Source: CAZTPJ01 sp964614515 (lineage in GTDB: Bacteria > Planctomycetota > Phycisphaerae > Phycisphaerales > UBA1924). Taken from it: a DNA stretch of 64,000 nt. Below the pieces are notes generated by a model. The model made no database searches. It saw only the letters and a program-made list of their open reading frames with translations, and was not told where the DNA came from. Below, one piece after another: positions 24,662-33,319 of this stretch (positions are counted from its first letter, which is position 1; the number at the start of each line of letters is the position of its first letter). The position numbers were made by a program, and so were the translations under genes. Location: assembly GCA_964614515.1 (NCBI GenBank), contig CAZTPJ010000001.1:1-64000 (forward strand), in the 5' to 3' direction.

Positions 24662-26074
24662 ATGCAGGCGATTGCAACCACTCGCCCTCGCGTCGTCATC
24701 ATCGGTGCCGGCTTCGCCGGGTTGTATGCCGCGCGTGCGCTGCGGCGTGCGGCCGTGGATGTCACGGTCATCGACCGGTGCAATCATCACCTGTTTCAGC
24801 CGCTGTTGTATCAGGTCGCGACGGCGTCGCTTTCTCCCGCGGAGATCGCGCGGCCGATTCGGACGATCCTGCGCGGGCAGGGCAACGCGCGTGTGATCTT
24901 GGGCGAGGCGCAGCGGATCGACCTCGCCGCGCGCCGTGTGATTCTCAGCCGCGATGCCATCGAGTATGACTGGCTCATCATCGCCACGGGCGCACGCGTG
25001 TCATTTTTCGGGCATGATGACTGGCGGGCGGTGGCGCCGGGCTTGAAGGACATTCGCGATGCCCTGGCGATTCGCGAGCGGTTTCTGCTCGCGTTTGAAA
25101 CGGCCGAACGCCAGACCGACGAGAATCTGCGCCGCGCGACGTTGACGTTCATCATCGTCGGCGGCGGGCCGACGGGAGTGGAACTTGCCGGCGCGATGGC
25201 CGAGGTCGCGCGGCGCGCGATGCCGTCGGAGTTTCGCACGATCGATCCGGCCACAGCGCGCATCATGCTCATCGAGGGCGGCCCCGCACTCTTGCCCGGC
25301 TTCGCCGCGGAACACGCGGCCCGCGCCAAGGCGGATCTCGAACGCCTCGGCGTGGATGTGTGGCTTGACACGCGCGTGACGAGCATCGACGCCGATGGCG
25401 TGTGCATGAGCGATGTGCGCATCGATGCCAAGAGTGTGATTTGGGCCGCCGGCGTCATCGGCACGCCCATCGCGCAGACGCTCGGAGTCGAACTCGATCA
25501 ACGCGGGCGTGTGATCGTACGGCCGGACCTTACGATTCCCGGGCACGCGAACGTGTTTGTGCTTGGTGATCTTGCGGCCGTGAAGGATCCGCGAACGGGC
25601 CTCGAAGTTCCGGGCGTTGCGCCGGCGGCGATGCAGATGGGTCGCTACGCAGCGCGGATGATCGCGCGTGAGTTCGCGCGGCCCGACTCCGGGCGACCCG
25701 ATCGCTCCGCGACAGAATCTGGGTGGTCCGATCGCTCCGCGATCGGTTCCGGTTCATCCAACGCGCCCACGTCGCGTGAATCATCGACACCTGACCCTTC
25801 GCGCGATGCTCCACGCCCCCCCTTTGTGTATCGCGATCGCGGAATGTTGGCGACGATCGGGCGCGCCCGCGCGGTGGGCACGATCGGGCATCTGAAACTT
25901 CAGGGCTTGTGGGCGTGGGTGCTGTGGAGCGTGGTTCACATCATGTATCTGGCCGGGTATCGCAATCGACTGATCGTGTTCATTCAGTGGATCTGGGCGT
26001 ACGTGTGGTTTGAGCGCGGGGCGCGGTTGATCACGGAGCCGGTTGATGGGCTTAGCGATGCCGACGCGCCTTGA
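24662..26074 (+). CDS. ndh: NDH-2-type NADH:quinone oxidoreductase
   Basis: 470-aa two-dinucleotide-binding flavoprotein. The FAD Rossmann motif is VVIIGAGFAGLYAAR near the N-terminus, the NAD(P)H motif is IVGGGPTGVELAGAM, and the second FAD contact is VFVLGDLAAV. The C-terminal amphipathic region (about 420-455) suits peripheral membrane attachment, as in type II NADH dehydrogenases, which pass electrons to quinone without pumping. An unusual 45-residue Ser/Pro/Arg/Asp-rich stretch (about residues 341-385) interrupts the domain after the GDLA motif. ATG at 24662; a GTG 11 codons earlier is less likely. It overlaps the end of polX by 23 bp, tail to tail. Confidence 0.88.
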   Translation: MQAIATTRPRVVIIGAGFAGLYAARALRRAAVDVTVIDRCNHHLFQPLLYQVATASLSPAEIARPIRTILRGQGNARVILGEAQRIDLAARRVILSRDAIEYDWLIIATGARVSFFGHDDWRAVAPGLKDIRDALAIRERFLLAFETAERQTDENLRRATLTFIIVGGGPTGVELAGAMAEVARRAMPSEFRTIDPATARIMLIEGGPALLPGFAAEHAARAKADLERLGVDVWLDTRVTSIDADGVCMSDVRIDAKSVIWAAGVIGTPIAQTLGVELDQRGRVIVRPDLTIPGHANVFVLGDLAAVKDPRTGLEVPGVAPAAMQMGRYAARMIAREFARPDSGRPDRSATESGWSDRSAIGSGSSNAPTSRESSTPDPSRDAPRPPFVYRDRGMLATIGRARAVGTIGHLKLQGLWAWVLWSVVHIMYLAGYRNRLIVFIQWIWAYVWFERGARLITEPVDGLSDADAP

Positions 26075-27845
26075 GCCACGTCGCAATCTTCTTCGCAGTC
26101 CATGCGTTGACGCACTGCGCCTTGGTCAGCCAGCCGCGACGCGCGGTGGTGATGCCGTAGCGCAGGTGATCGAAGTCCTCCGCGGCGTGAACATCGCAAT
26201 CAATCGCGATGTCGCAACCGGCCTCCACGGCCGCTTTCACATGCGAATCTCGCAGATCAAGCCGCAGCCAGTGCGCGTTGATCTCGAGGGCGACGCCGTG
26301 TTCCTTCGCGGCGGCAATCACCTCGGCCATCGCCGGTTCGAGTCCCTTTCGACGCCCGATGAGGCGTCCGGTGGGATGGCCGAGGATGTGAACGAAGGGA
26401 TTCTCGATGGCCTTGATGAGGCGTTTGGTGGCCGTGGCCGGGTCTTGTGAGAGCGCGACGTGCGGCGAGGCGACGACGATGTCGAGCATCGCGAGGATGT
26501 CGTCGTCATAGTCGAGTCGTCCATCGCCGAGGATGTCAACTTCGCTGCCGTGGAGAATCTGCATGCCTTTGTGTCGCTCGCGTGCGGTGCGGATGTCGGC
26601 GGCCTGCTTCTTCAGGCGCTCCGGCGTGAGGCCGTTGGCCTGGATCGCGCTGCGCGAGTGATCCGTCACGGCGATGGTGTGAAATCCGCGATCCTTGGCC
26701 GCCGCAATCAACGCATCGAGTGAGAGTGACCCGTCCGACGCGGTCGTGTGCGCGTGCAGTTCTGCCTTGATGTCGGCGAGTTCGATCAGGTGCGGTGTCG
26801 CGGCGGCCTCGAGTTCGCCGTGATCTTCGCGAACTTCCGGCGGCAGATACGGCACGCCGAGGGCCTGGTAGATGTCTTCCTCCGTCTCGCTGGCGACGGG
26901 CTTGATGCCGCGATGTTGCGGCGCGGTTTTCTCTTCATCCAGCGGGAACAGGCCGTATTCATTGAGCGTGAAGCCGAGTTTGAGTGCGCGTTCGCGGAGT
27001 CGGACGTTGTGATCTTTGGAGCCTGTGAAGTAGGCCATGGCCGCGCCCCACTGCGAGGGCGCAACGGTGCGCAAGTCAACCTGAACGAGCGGTCCGCCGT
27101 GGCCGGCCTCGAACCGGCCGTGGTGAATGCTCGCGCGTGCGCGGACGGATGACTTGGTTTCACCCGCGACGAGGACTTGCTCGATGCCCGGCAGGGCGCG
27201 AAAGGCCTCATGCGCGGCCGGAGCATCGGTGGTCGCCACGAGCACGTCGATGTCGCCGATGGTGTCGCGTCCACGGCGCAGCGAACCGGCGAACGCGGCC
27301 TGTTTGACACCCTTGACCTTCGACATCGCATCGACGAACGCCTCAGCCACGGGCTGCGCAAGACCCAACGGCAATCGCTCGCCGGCTTGTTCCATGAACG
27401 CGAGTGAGGCCCTGATGTTCTCGACGGTCTTTTTGCCCATGCGCGGCAGCGTGAGGATCGAACCATCGTCGATGATCCTCTTCAGTCCGGCGATATCGGT
27501 GACGTCGCGCTCTTTCCACAGAAGTGAGACCGTCTTGGGCCCAAGCCCGGGCACTTCCATCAGCGCGAGCACGCCCTGAGGAACCTTCGCCGCGAGTTCG
27601 TCAAACTCCGCGATGTGGCCTGTTTTGCAGTATTCGATGATTTTGTCGGCCGTCTTGGCGCCGATGCCTTCGATCTCGAGCAGCGCTGCGCGATTGTCCG
27701 CGAGCGTGGCAACATCGACGGCGAGACCTTCGATCGCCCGCGCGGCCTTCTGATGCGCCAGCACGCGAAACTTGTCCTCGCCGAGGACTTCCAACATGCG
27801 GGAGATCGCCTGGAACTTTTCGGCCAGCGCTTCATTGACACTCAT
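26052..27845 (-). CDS. polX: DNA polymerase X with PHP domain
   Basis: 597-aa bacterial family X DNA polymerase/3'-5' exonuclease for gap filling and repair. Helix-hairpin-helix segments lie in the first 150 residues (IEGIGAKTADKI, VPGLGPKTVSLL). The nucleotidyltransferase active site is AGSLRRGRDTIGDIDVLV near 200. The C-terminal PHP domain starts at about 355 with LHAHTTASDGSLSLDALI and TVTDHS-type AVTDHS, and keeps its metal-binding His/Asp residues (LHGSEVDI, HILGHPTGR). The length is typical. ATG at 27845. Confidence 0.95.
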   Translation of the reverse strand: MSVNEALAEKFQAISRMLEVLGEDKFRVLAHQKAARAIEGLAVDVATLADNRAALLEIEGIGAKTADKIIEYCKTGHIAEFDELAAKVPQGVLALMEVPGLGPKTVSLLWKERDVTDIAGLKRIIDDGSILTLPRMGKKTVENIRASLAFMEQAGERLPLGLAQPVAEAFVDAMSKVKGVKQAAFAGSLRRGRDTIGDIDVLVATTDAPAAHEAFRALPGIEQVLVAGETKSSVRARASIHHGRFEAGHGGPLVQVDLRTVAPSQWGAAMAYFTGSKDHNVRLRERALKLGFTLNEYGLFPLDEEKTAPQHRGIKPVASETEEDIYQALGVPYLPPEVREDHGELEAAATPHLIELADIKAELHAHTTASDGSLSLDALIAAAKDRGFHTIAVTDHSRSAIQANGLTPERLKKQAADIRTARERHKGMQILHGSEVDILGDGRLDYDDDILAMLDIVVASPHVALSQDPATATKRLIKAIENPFVHILGHPTGRLIGRRKGLEPAMAEVIAAAKEHGVALEINAHWLRLDLRDSHVKAAVEAGCDIAIDCDVHAAEDFDHLRYGITTARRGWLTKAQCVNAWTAKKIATWLKARRHR

Positions 27846-27929
27846 GCGCGATTGTAGCGTTGGCCGTGTGGATACAGAGCCGTTGTGCCCGCACGGCGCG
27901 GATCTCGGCCGCGGTGCGCATCGGCCGAC

Positions 27930-30035
27930 TCATCCGACTTTGGCAAGCGTGATCGACTCGCCATGCGCCTTCCACAGACGACGGCGAATGAGCGAATCCT
28001 CCGGGCGTCCGAGGTCCGCGGACGCCGCGATCCATTCGCCTGCATCCTTCCGTGCGAGTTTGAGCAGGTCAACATCGCGCGACAGGTCAGCCACACTCAG
28101 CCCTGTCGCGCCCGACTGCGCCGCCCCGGCCACAGCGCCAAATCCGCGAATCGAGAAGTCCGTCTCGGCGATGGCGAAGCCGTCTGAAGTCGCGGCGACG
28201 GCCTTGAGGCGCTCCATCGCGTCGGGGGTCTGTGCATCGCTGACAAGCACGCAGACGCTTCGCCGTGCGCCGCGACCGATGCGACCGCGAAGTTGATGCA
28301 ACTGCGCAAGGCCGAAACGCTCGGCCCCTTCGATCACCATCAGCGAGGCATTGGGCACATCCACGCCGACTTCGATCACCGTTGTCGCCACAAGCGCGTC
28401 GATCACCCCGGCGCGGAACCGCTCCATCACATGCTCGCGCGTGGCTCGCTTGAGTTGTCCGTGCAGCGCCGCCAGACGCTTTCCGTGCAGCGGACCTTCT
28501 TCGAGGAATCGCAGCGTCGGGCGCACGGCCACAAGGCCCTCGCGCGAGGTGCCGCTGGAATCAATCGCGGGAACGACGATGTACGCCTGTTCCCCCGCGT
28601 CGATGCGCTGACGCACGAAGGCATACACATCATCTCGCTTCGCGCTCGTGACCACGCGCGTCGTCACCGGCTTGCGCCCCGGCGGCAGGCCGCGAATCGT
28701 TGAAATGTCAAGATCGCCGAAGATCGTCAGCGCCAGCGTGCGCGGGATCGGCGTGGCCGTCATCACCAGAACGTGCGGCGTGAGTCGCGACGCCGCGCCC
28801 GTGCCCTTCGAGCGAAGGCGCGCCCGTTGATGCACGCCGAAGCGATGCTGCTCATCAATCACCGCCACGGCCAACGACTCAAACCGCACGGACTCGGTGA
28901 GCAGCGCGTGCGTGCCGACGAGAATGTCCACATCGCCGGTTTCGAGTCGATGCAGCAGCGAGGCACGCTCGGCACGCGGCGTGCCGCCGGTGAGCAATTC
29001 AACGCGCACACGCGAACCATCGAGCATCCGCGCGATCGACGCGAAGTGCTGCTCGGCGAGGATCTCGGTGGGGGCCATCAGCGCGGCCTGCGTGCGGCTT
29101 GCCACGGCCATGAGCATCGCATACAACGCCACCACCGTCTTGCCGGAGCCGACATCGCCTTGAATCAATCGATTGGTCGGCACCCCGCGCGACAGATCGC
29201 GCACGATGTCGCGCACGACATCATCCTGCCCCGGCGTGAGCGTGAACGGAAATCGCGCCCGAATGTGCTCATCGACTTTCGCGTTCCACTTGAGCGCGGG
29301 CGATTCGTGCATCTCGCGCAGTTGCACGCGCTCCAGATGCACGGCCAGTTGCAACAGGAGCAACTCGTCATACGCCAGCCGCCGCCGGGCCGCGTCAAAC
29401 TCCCCCTCGCTTTGCGGTTCGTGCATCATGCGATAGGCGTCGGCGAGCGCGGGCAGGGCGCGGGCCTTGCGATACCCTTCGGTCAGATGATCTTCGATCT
29501 GCGCCAGCGCGGGGCGAAGCACGCCGGCGATGATGCGTTCGATCTCGCGAGAACTGATCGCCTCGGACGCGGGATAGACGGGGCGGATGCGCCGCTGGCG
29601 CGTCTCGGGTTCATCGCCCGACGCCGCGAGAATCTGAAAGGATGGGTTGGCCATCTGCACGATCGGCCCGCGGCGCTTGGCCTCGCCCTGCACGATCACA
29701 CGCGTGCCGGGCCGGATCTTGTCCGCGAGATACAGGCCGTTGAACCACACGATGTCAAGGCGCCCGGAGTCGTCGATGAGCACGGCCTCGAGGCGCGGGC
29801 GACGTCCGGTGCGAACGGTGCGTGTGGCCGTGATGTCCCCGCGCGCGGAGGCGATCTGACCCAGCGGCAATTGTGAGATCGGCGACTCGGCCTCGTGGCG
29901 CTCGTGGCGGAGAGGAAGGTGTGCGATGAGTTTGCCGACGTTGGTCAGGCCCATCACGCGCAGCGCCTTGGCCCGCGCCGGACCCACGCCCGGCACGCGA
30001 TCGATCGGCATTGTCAGCCCGATGTCCTCGGCCAT
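27930..30035 (-). CDS. recG: ATP-dependent DNA helicase RecG
   Basis: 701-aa RecG, which remodels stalled forks and branch-migrates Holliday junctions. The N-terminal wedge/OB domain (about 1-230) includes VPGVGPARAKALRVMGL. Helicase motifs follow: Walker A QGDVGSGKTVVALY, motif II VIDEQHRFGV, motif III VMTATPIPRTLAL, and motif VI QLRGRIGRGARRSVCVL. All are intact. ATG at 30035; the short upstream DNA leads into the palindrome cluster. polX lies next on the same strand after 84 bp. Confidence 0.96.
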   Translation of the reverse strand: MAEDIGLTMPIDRVPGVGPARAKALRVMGLTNVGKLIAHLPLRHERHEAESPISQLPLGQIASARGDITATRTVRTGRRPRLEAVLIDDSGRLDIVWFNGLYLADKIRPGTRVIVQGEAKRRGPIVQMANPSFQILAASGDEPETRQRRIRPVYPASEAISSREIERIIAGVLRPALAQIEDHLTEGYRKARALPALADAYRMMHEPQSEGEFDAARRRLAYDELLLLQLAVHLERVQLREMHESPALKWNAKVDEHIRARFPFTLTPGQDDVVRDIVRDLSRGVPTNRLIQGDVGSGKTVVALYAMLMAVASRTQAALMAPTEILAEQHFASIARMLDGSRVRVELLTGGTPRAERASLLHRLETGDVDILVGTHALLTESVRFESLAVAVIDEQHRFGVHQRARLRSKGTGAASRLTPHVLVMTATPIPRTLALTIFGDLDISTIRGLPPGRKPVTTRVVTSAKRDDVYAFVRQRIDAGEQAYIVVPAIDSSGTSREGLVAVRPTLRFLEEGPLHGKRLAALHGQLKRATREHVMERFRAGVIDALVATTVIEVGVDVPNASLMVIEGAERFGLAQLHQLRGRIGRGARRSVCVLVSDAQTPDAMERLKAVAATSDGFAIAETDFSIRGFGAVAGAAQSGATGLSVADLSRDVDLLKLARKDAGEWIAASADLGRPEDSLIRRRLWKAHGESITLAKVG

Positions 30036-30166
30036 GTCCCTAGCGTATGAACCGCCGCCACGCTGTGCTGCTCAAGACCTCGTGCCATCGAAGTGGCCGT
30101 GCCATCCAACGCCGTGAACTGAATTGCGGCGAATCGTCTTGGATGACGCTGATCGCAGCGTGCTTC

Positions 30167-30492
30167 AGGCCGTTTCAACGGCCTTCTTCACGATCAGGCC
30201 ACCGCTTCAGCGGTGGTTAACCTTCGCGTACAACACTGGCGTCGGTCCATAGTGACCCAGCCCGTTTCAACGGGCTTCGTCGCGAGGCGGCTTGAGCCGA
30301 AGAGCGCTCTGGCGTGGACGGCATCGGGCGAGCTGGAGCGCTGGGTGCAGAGAATAACATTCCGGCTGAAGCCACCAATCAGAACCCCGCTGAAGCGGGG
30401 TGCGGACGTGGAAACCGGCGATGTACGGTGTGCATCGCTCAACCGCCGCTCAAGCGGCGGCCTACAAGTGAACAAGGCCGTTGAAACGGCCT
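30167..30492. repeat. Mirror-arranged cluster of short palindromes
   Basis: Six perfect 8-bp-arm palindromes with 2-nt loops lie at 30167-30184, 30199-30216, 30259-30276, 30384-30401, 30443-30460 and 30475-30492, plus two 4-5-bp ones at 30288-30299 and 30364-30373. The first three have loop tc; numbers four and six have ga and five has ca. The last is the exact reverse complement of the first (aggccgtttcaacggcct). Start-to-start spacings are 32 and 60 on the left, and 59 and 32 on the right. This looks like an inverted pair of REP-like arrays. No transposase gene is present. Confidence 0.85.
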
Positions 30493-30558
30493 GCCGAACC
30501 GACCAATCACGCGGTGCGCCAATCGGTTCACGGTGAAACAGTTCGCGGCGTTGGGTGT

Positions 30559-30583
30559 CATCGAAGCCGTTTCGACTTCGATG
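30559..30583. repeat. Diverged palindromic unit R2
   Basis: catcgaag/cttcgatg arms around ccgtttcga; one base change from the 15629 form breaks the inner stem. A half unit, gtgccatcgaagt, lies at about 30082-30094. Confidence 0.55.
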
Positions 30584-30711
30584 CCGGGTGGCACGGCTCG
30601 GCCCTGAGGGCTGTGCCGCGAGTCGCCGCGATCCGCGCGGAAGTTCATGGCAGCAGCCGGATACGTCAGGCCAGACGCCTCTATCATCGTTTGTGCGGAG
30701 ATGACACTTTT

Positions 30712-30981
30712 TCATTTCTCCCCGCGCGGCTTCGACTCATTCGTCAATCGCATCGCATCGCGTACGAAGCGCCCCATGCCGATCGCCAGGCCGAGCATCA
30801 GTCCCACGACCATCAACCACGGGCGAGGTCCAAGCAACCAGTCAAGGCCGAAACCCGCCAGTCCCCCCACGAGCATCCACGCGAGAATCTCATATCCCAT
30901 GAACGCGAAGCGCCCGAGTCGCTGCAGGGGTGTGGCGTTGTGCGGCAGCGGCTTTCTGGGCATCGCGAGTTCTTCCATCAT
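30712..30981 (-). CDS. atpZ: AtpZ/AtpI-family small membrane protein
   Basis: 89-aa protein with two hydrophobic helices (about 30-50 and 55-73) in the AtpZ/AtpI pattern: FMGYEILAWMLVGGLAGFGLDWLLGPRPWLMVVGLMLGLAIGMGRFVRDAMRL. AtpZ/AtpI proteins usually lead F-type ATP synthase operons, where they help assembly or Mg2+ supply. Here no atp gene is in sight; it follows the M50 protease gene after 24 nt on the same strand, so the two are probably cotranscribed. The start may be MPRKPL, six residues in. Confidence 0.75.
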   Translation of the reverse strand: MMEELAMPRKPLPHNATPLQRLGRFAFMGYEILAWMLVGGLAGFGLDWLLGPRPWLMVVGLMLGLAIGMGRFVRDAMRLTNESKPRGEK

Positions 30982-31005
30982 GCTCGCTTGAGCGACCCAC
31001 GCGCC

Positions 31006-32145
31006 TCACGCATCCGGCCCTTCAAGGTCGATCTTGAGCGACATCAGACCAAGCAGATCCTTCAGCGCGACCACGCCCACAAGGCGTCCATCCTCGACCA
31101 CCATCAGCCGCGAGGCGCCGGTGCGCGACATGCGTGCGAGCGCCTCCATCGCGTCAACCCCCGGCGCGATCACGTTGTCACGCGAGCACGGCGAGAGAAT
31201 CTCGCCCACCAGTCGTGTGTCCCACGCTTCGTGCGGCACACGCTTGACATCCGATCGCGTCACGCACCCCACAAGTCGATCGCCCTCGACCACCGGGTAC
31301 ATCGAATGCTGATGCGTGTAGATGATCTCATCGACAAACTCGCGAAGCGTCATGTTCGGATCGACCGTGACGGGCTGCGGCCGCATGAACCTCGCCACCG
31401 GTTCGCCTTCGAACGCTCGGCGGAGCAGCACCTGCTGATATGACATGTTGGCTGCGCTTCGCAGGAAGAGGCCGAGGACGAACCACCAGATGCCGCCGAT
31501 GAGGTTGCCGAAGATCGCGGAAACCACGCCGAGGACGATCAGGATCATGCCGAAACCCGAGCCAATGGCGGCCGTGATTCGCGTGGCGCGTCGAAGGTCG
31601 CCCCACAGGTGCCAGAGTCCCGCCCGCAGGACGCGTCCGCCATCGAGCGGGAACGCGGGGATCATGTTGAAGACGACCAGGACCATGTTGATCCATCCGA
31701 GGTATCCGATGACAACGGTGACGCTCGTCGGGGCGCTGCCGGCGTCAAGCGCCACGGACAGCCCGACGAGCGCTGCGCTGAGGGCGACGCTGACAATCGG
31801 GCCGGCGATGGCGACGATAAACTCGGCCTTGGCGCTGGGCGGCTCGCGCGTCATCTCCGCCACGCCGCCGAAGATGAACAGCGTGATGCCGCGCATTTCG
31901 ATCCCGAAACGTCGCGCCGCCACCGCGTGACCAAGTTCATGCAGCACGATCGAGATGAACAAACCCAGCGCCCCGGCCGCCCCCATCCACCAATACACGG
32001 CCTCGCTCAACCCCGCGTGCCACTGCGGAAACAACCCCGTCGCCAGGGACCATGTGATGAGCAGCGCAAGCAGAAACCACGACAGATCGATGCTGATCTG
32101 AAAACCGAGGATCTTGAACAATGGAATCGCACGGCCGAAGAACAT
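31006..32145 (-). CDS. Site-2 protease (M50) with two CBS domains
   Basis: 379-aa intramembrane zinc metalloprotease of the S2P/M50 family with C-terminal CBS regulatory domains. The active site is HELGH (69-73) and NMIPAFPLDGG with Asp168, in about six membrane helices. The CBS pair (about 255-375) includes FMRPQPVTVDPNMTLREFVDEI and MYPVVEGDRLVGCVT; CBS domains usually bind adenine nucleotides and would tune protease activity. Substrates are unknown; anti-sigma factors are common. An AtpZ-like gene follows closely. Confidence 0.92.
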   Translation of the reverse strand: MFFGRAIPLFKILGFQISIDLSWFLLALLITWSLATGLFPQWHAGLSEAVYWWMGAAGALGLFISIVLHELGHAVAARRFGIEMRGITLFIFGGVAEMTREPPSAKAEFIVAIAGPIVSVALSAALVGLSVALDAGSAPTSVTVVIGYLGWINMVLVVFNMIPAFPLDGGRVLRAGLWHLWGDLRRATRITAAIGSGFGMILIVLGVVSAIFGNLIGGIWWFVLGLFLRSAANMSYQQVLLRRAFEGEPVARFMRPQPVTVDPNMTLREFVDEIIYTHQHSMYPVVEGDRLVGCVTRSDVKRVPHEAWDTRLVGEILSPCSRDNVIAPGVDAMEALARMSRTGASRLMVVEDGRLVGVVALKDLLGLMSLKIDLEGPDA

Positions 32146-32218
32146 GGCGCAGAGAGTCTATGCGCACCGCGCCGGAGGCTGAGCATTCGTGCGTATGGTG
32201 CGTGTCGCGGGAATCGCG

Positions 32219-33241
32219 CTAGTCCACTTCCGGCCCGCCGAAGTCACGGCCACCGATGCCCTGCCGCGTCCAGCGGTAGTAGCCCGTGACCATCTGCTCG
32301 AACTGACCATTGGAGGTTCGCGGGCCGTGCGGGCAGGTTGAGTTTTCGTGGAATGACATCGTGGTGGGTGCGGGGCTTGTCGGCTCCGTTGGGATCCAGC
32401 CTTGATTTGAGTCCTGTGTCGCTCTGAGTCCCGCGGACCCATCGGCCATGAGCATGGTGATGCGGGCGGGCGGCGTGAGGAAGAAGAACGCGCGGCGGCC
32501 GGTGTGCCACGATGCGGCATCGTGCAGCAGCACCTTGTCGGCCGGGTAGGCAACATCGGCGAAGGAGGCGCGCCCGAGCCTGTGATTCGGTGTGCCGACG
32601 TAGTACGCGCCGTTGGATCCCGCCTGAGCCACTCGATGCGCTGGTTCGGTGGCCCGGTCAAACCACGCCGGGGGCATTTGATAACTGGAACTGAAGAGCC
32701 ATCGGAGCTCGGAACCGCTCGGGACCGGTTGACACGGCCTGAATGCGTTGGCGAGAAACGCCTCGTGGTCGATCACCCAGTTCAGTCGATCTCGATCCCC
32801 CGCCGACACGAAGTTCACGTTCGACAGCGGCGCGCCCAGATACTCGAGCAGCGGCAACTGACTGAAGTGGATGTGCGGAATCCATCCATGGATTGGTGCC
32901 AAGGTCTCGAACCCGCCGAGCCTTCGGATGGCGTCCACGGCCTGATTCGCCGCGGCGGCGACATCGGTCGTCGCCTGGCGCAGATCAGGATACTGGCTCG
33001 GCGAGAGGCCCGCCCGCCACGAATAGCCCCACACCAGTTCGTCGTGATCGGCCGCGTAACTTCCCGTGTACGCGCCGATCTTTCCGAGATTCGACAGGTC
33101 CATCGCGAGCCGCGCCTCGCGCCGCGCCTGCGGCGCCAGCGCAAGCAGCAGCGATGCCAGCAGCACGATCAGGATCACCACGACAACGACTTCGACGCAC
33201 GTCCATCCCGGACGCGCGCCACGACCATGAAACTGAAACAT
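32219..33241 (-). CDS. Prepilin-like (type II pseudopilin) protein, paralogue 1
   Basis: 340-aa protein with a type IV prepilin N-terminus: basic leader, Gly, then WTCVEVVVVVILIVLL with Glu at +5 and a 20-residue hydrophobic helix. Cleavage between G and W by a prepilin peptidase is predicted; the usual Phe is Trp here. The C-terminal MLMADGS and GRDFGGPEV elements are of the planctomycete H-X9-DG type. The start at 33241 was chosen because AGGAG lies 7 nt upstream; an in-frame ATG at 33247 is too close. It is a paralogue of the next upstream gene and shares its leader. Confidence 0.82.
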   Translation of the reverse strand: MFQFHGRGARPGWTCVEVVVVVILIVLLASLLLALAPQARREARLAMDLSNLGKIGAYTGSYAADHDELVWGYSWRAGLSPSQYPDLRQATTDVAAAANQAVDAIRRLGGFETLAPIHGWIPHIHFSQLPLLEYLGAPLSNVNFVSAGDRDRLNWVIDHEAFLANAFRPCQPVPSGSELRWLFSSSYQMPPAWFDRATEPAHRVAQAGSNGAYYVGTPNHRLGRASFADVAYPADKVLLHDAASWHTGRRAFFFLTPPARITMLMADGSAGLRATQDSNQGWIPTEPTSPAPTTMSFHENSTCPHGPRTSNGQFEQMVTGYYRWTRQGIGGRDFGGPEVD

Positions 33242-33314
33242 CGGCATTCTCCTGCATCAAGAGGAATGAAAACATGAAACGGATATGCCAGAAAAGCCCG
33301 CGAACGCCGCGGGC
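33242..33314 (-). promoter_or_regulatory. Conserved leader with hairpin, paralogue 1
   Basis: Hairpin gcccgcg-aacgc-cgcgggc (33296-33314), on the minus strand followed by CTTTTC, then about 50 nt nearly identical to the leader of paralogue 2 (about 5 mismatches in 49), including AGGAG. The hairpin starts 5 nt past the stop of paralogue 2, so it may also end that transcript. Confidence 0.65.
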
Positions 33315-33319
33315 GGGAA

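Noticed and set aside
30167..30492. Possible CRISPR array
   Set aside because: Palindromes differ in sequence, spacing is irregular (20-76 bp), and orientation flips half-way.
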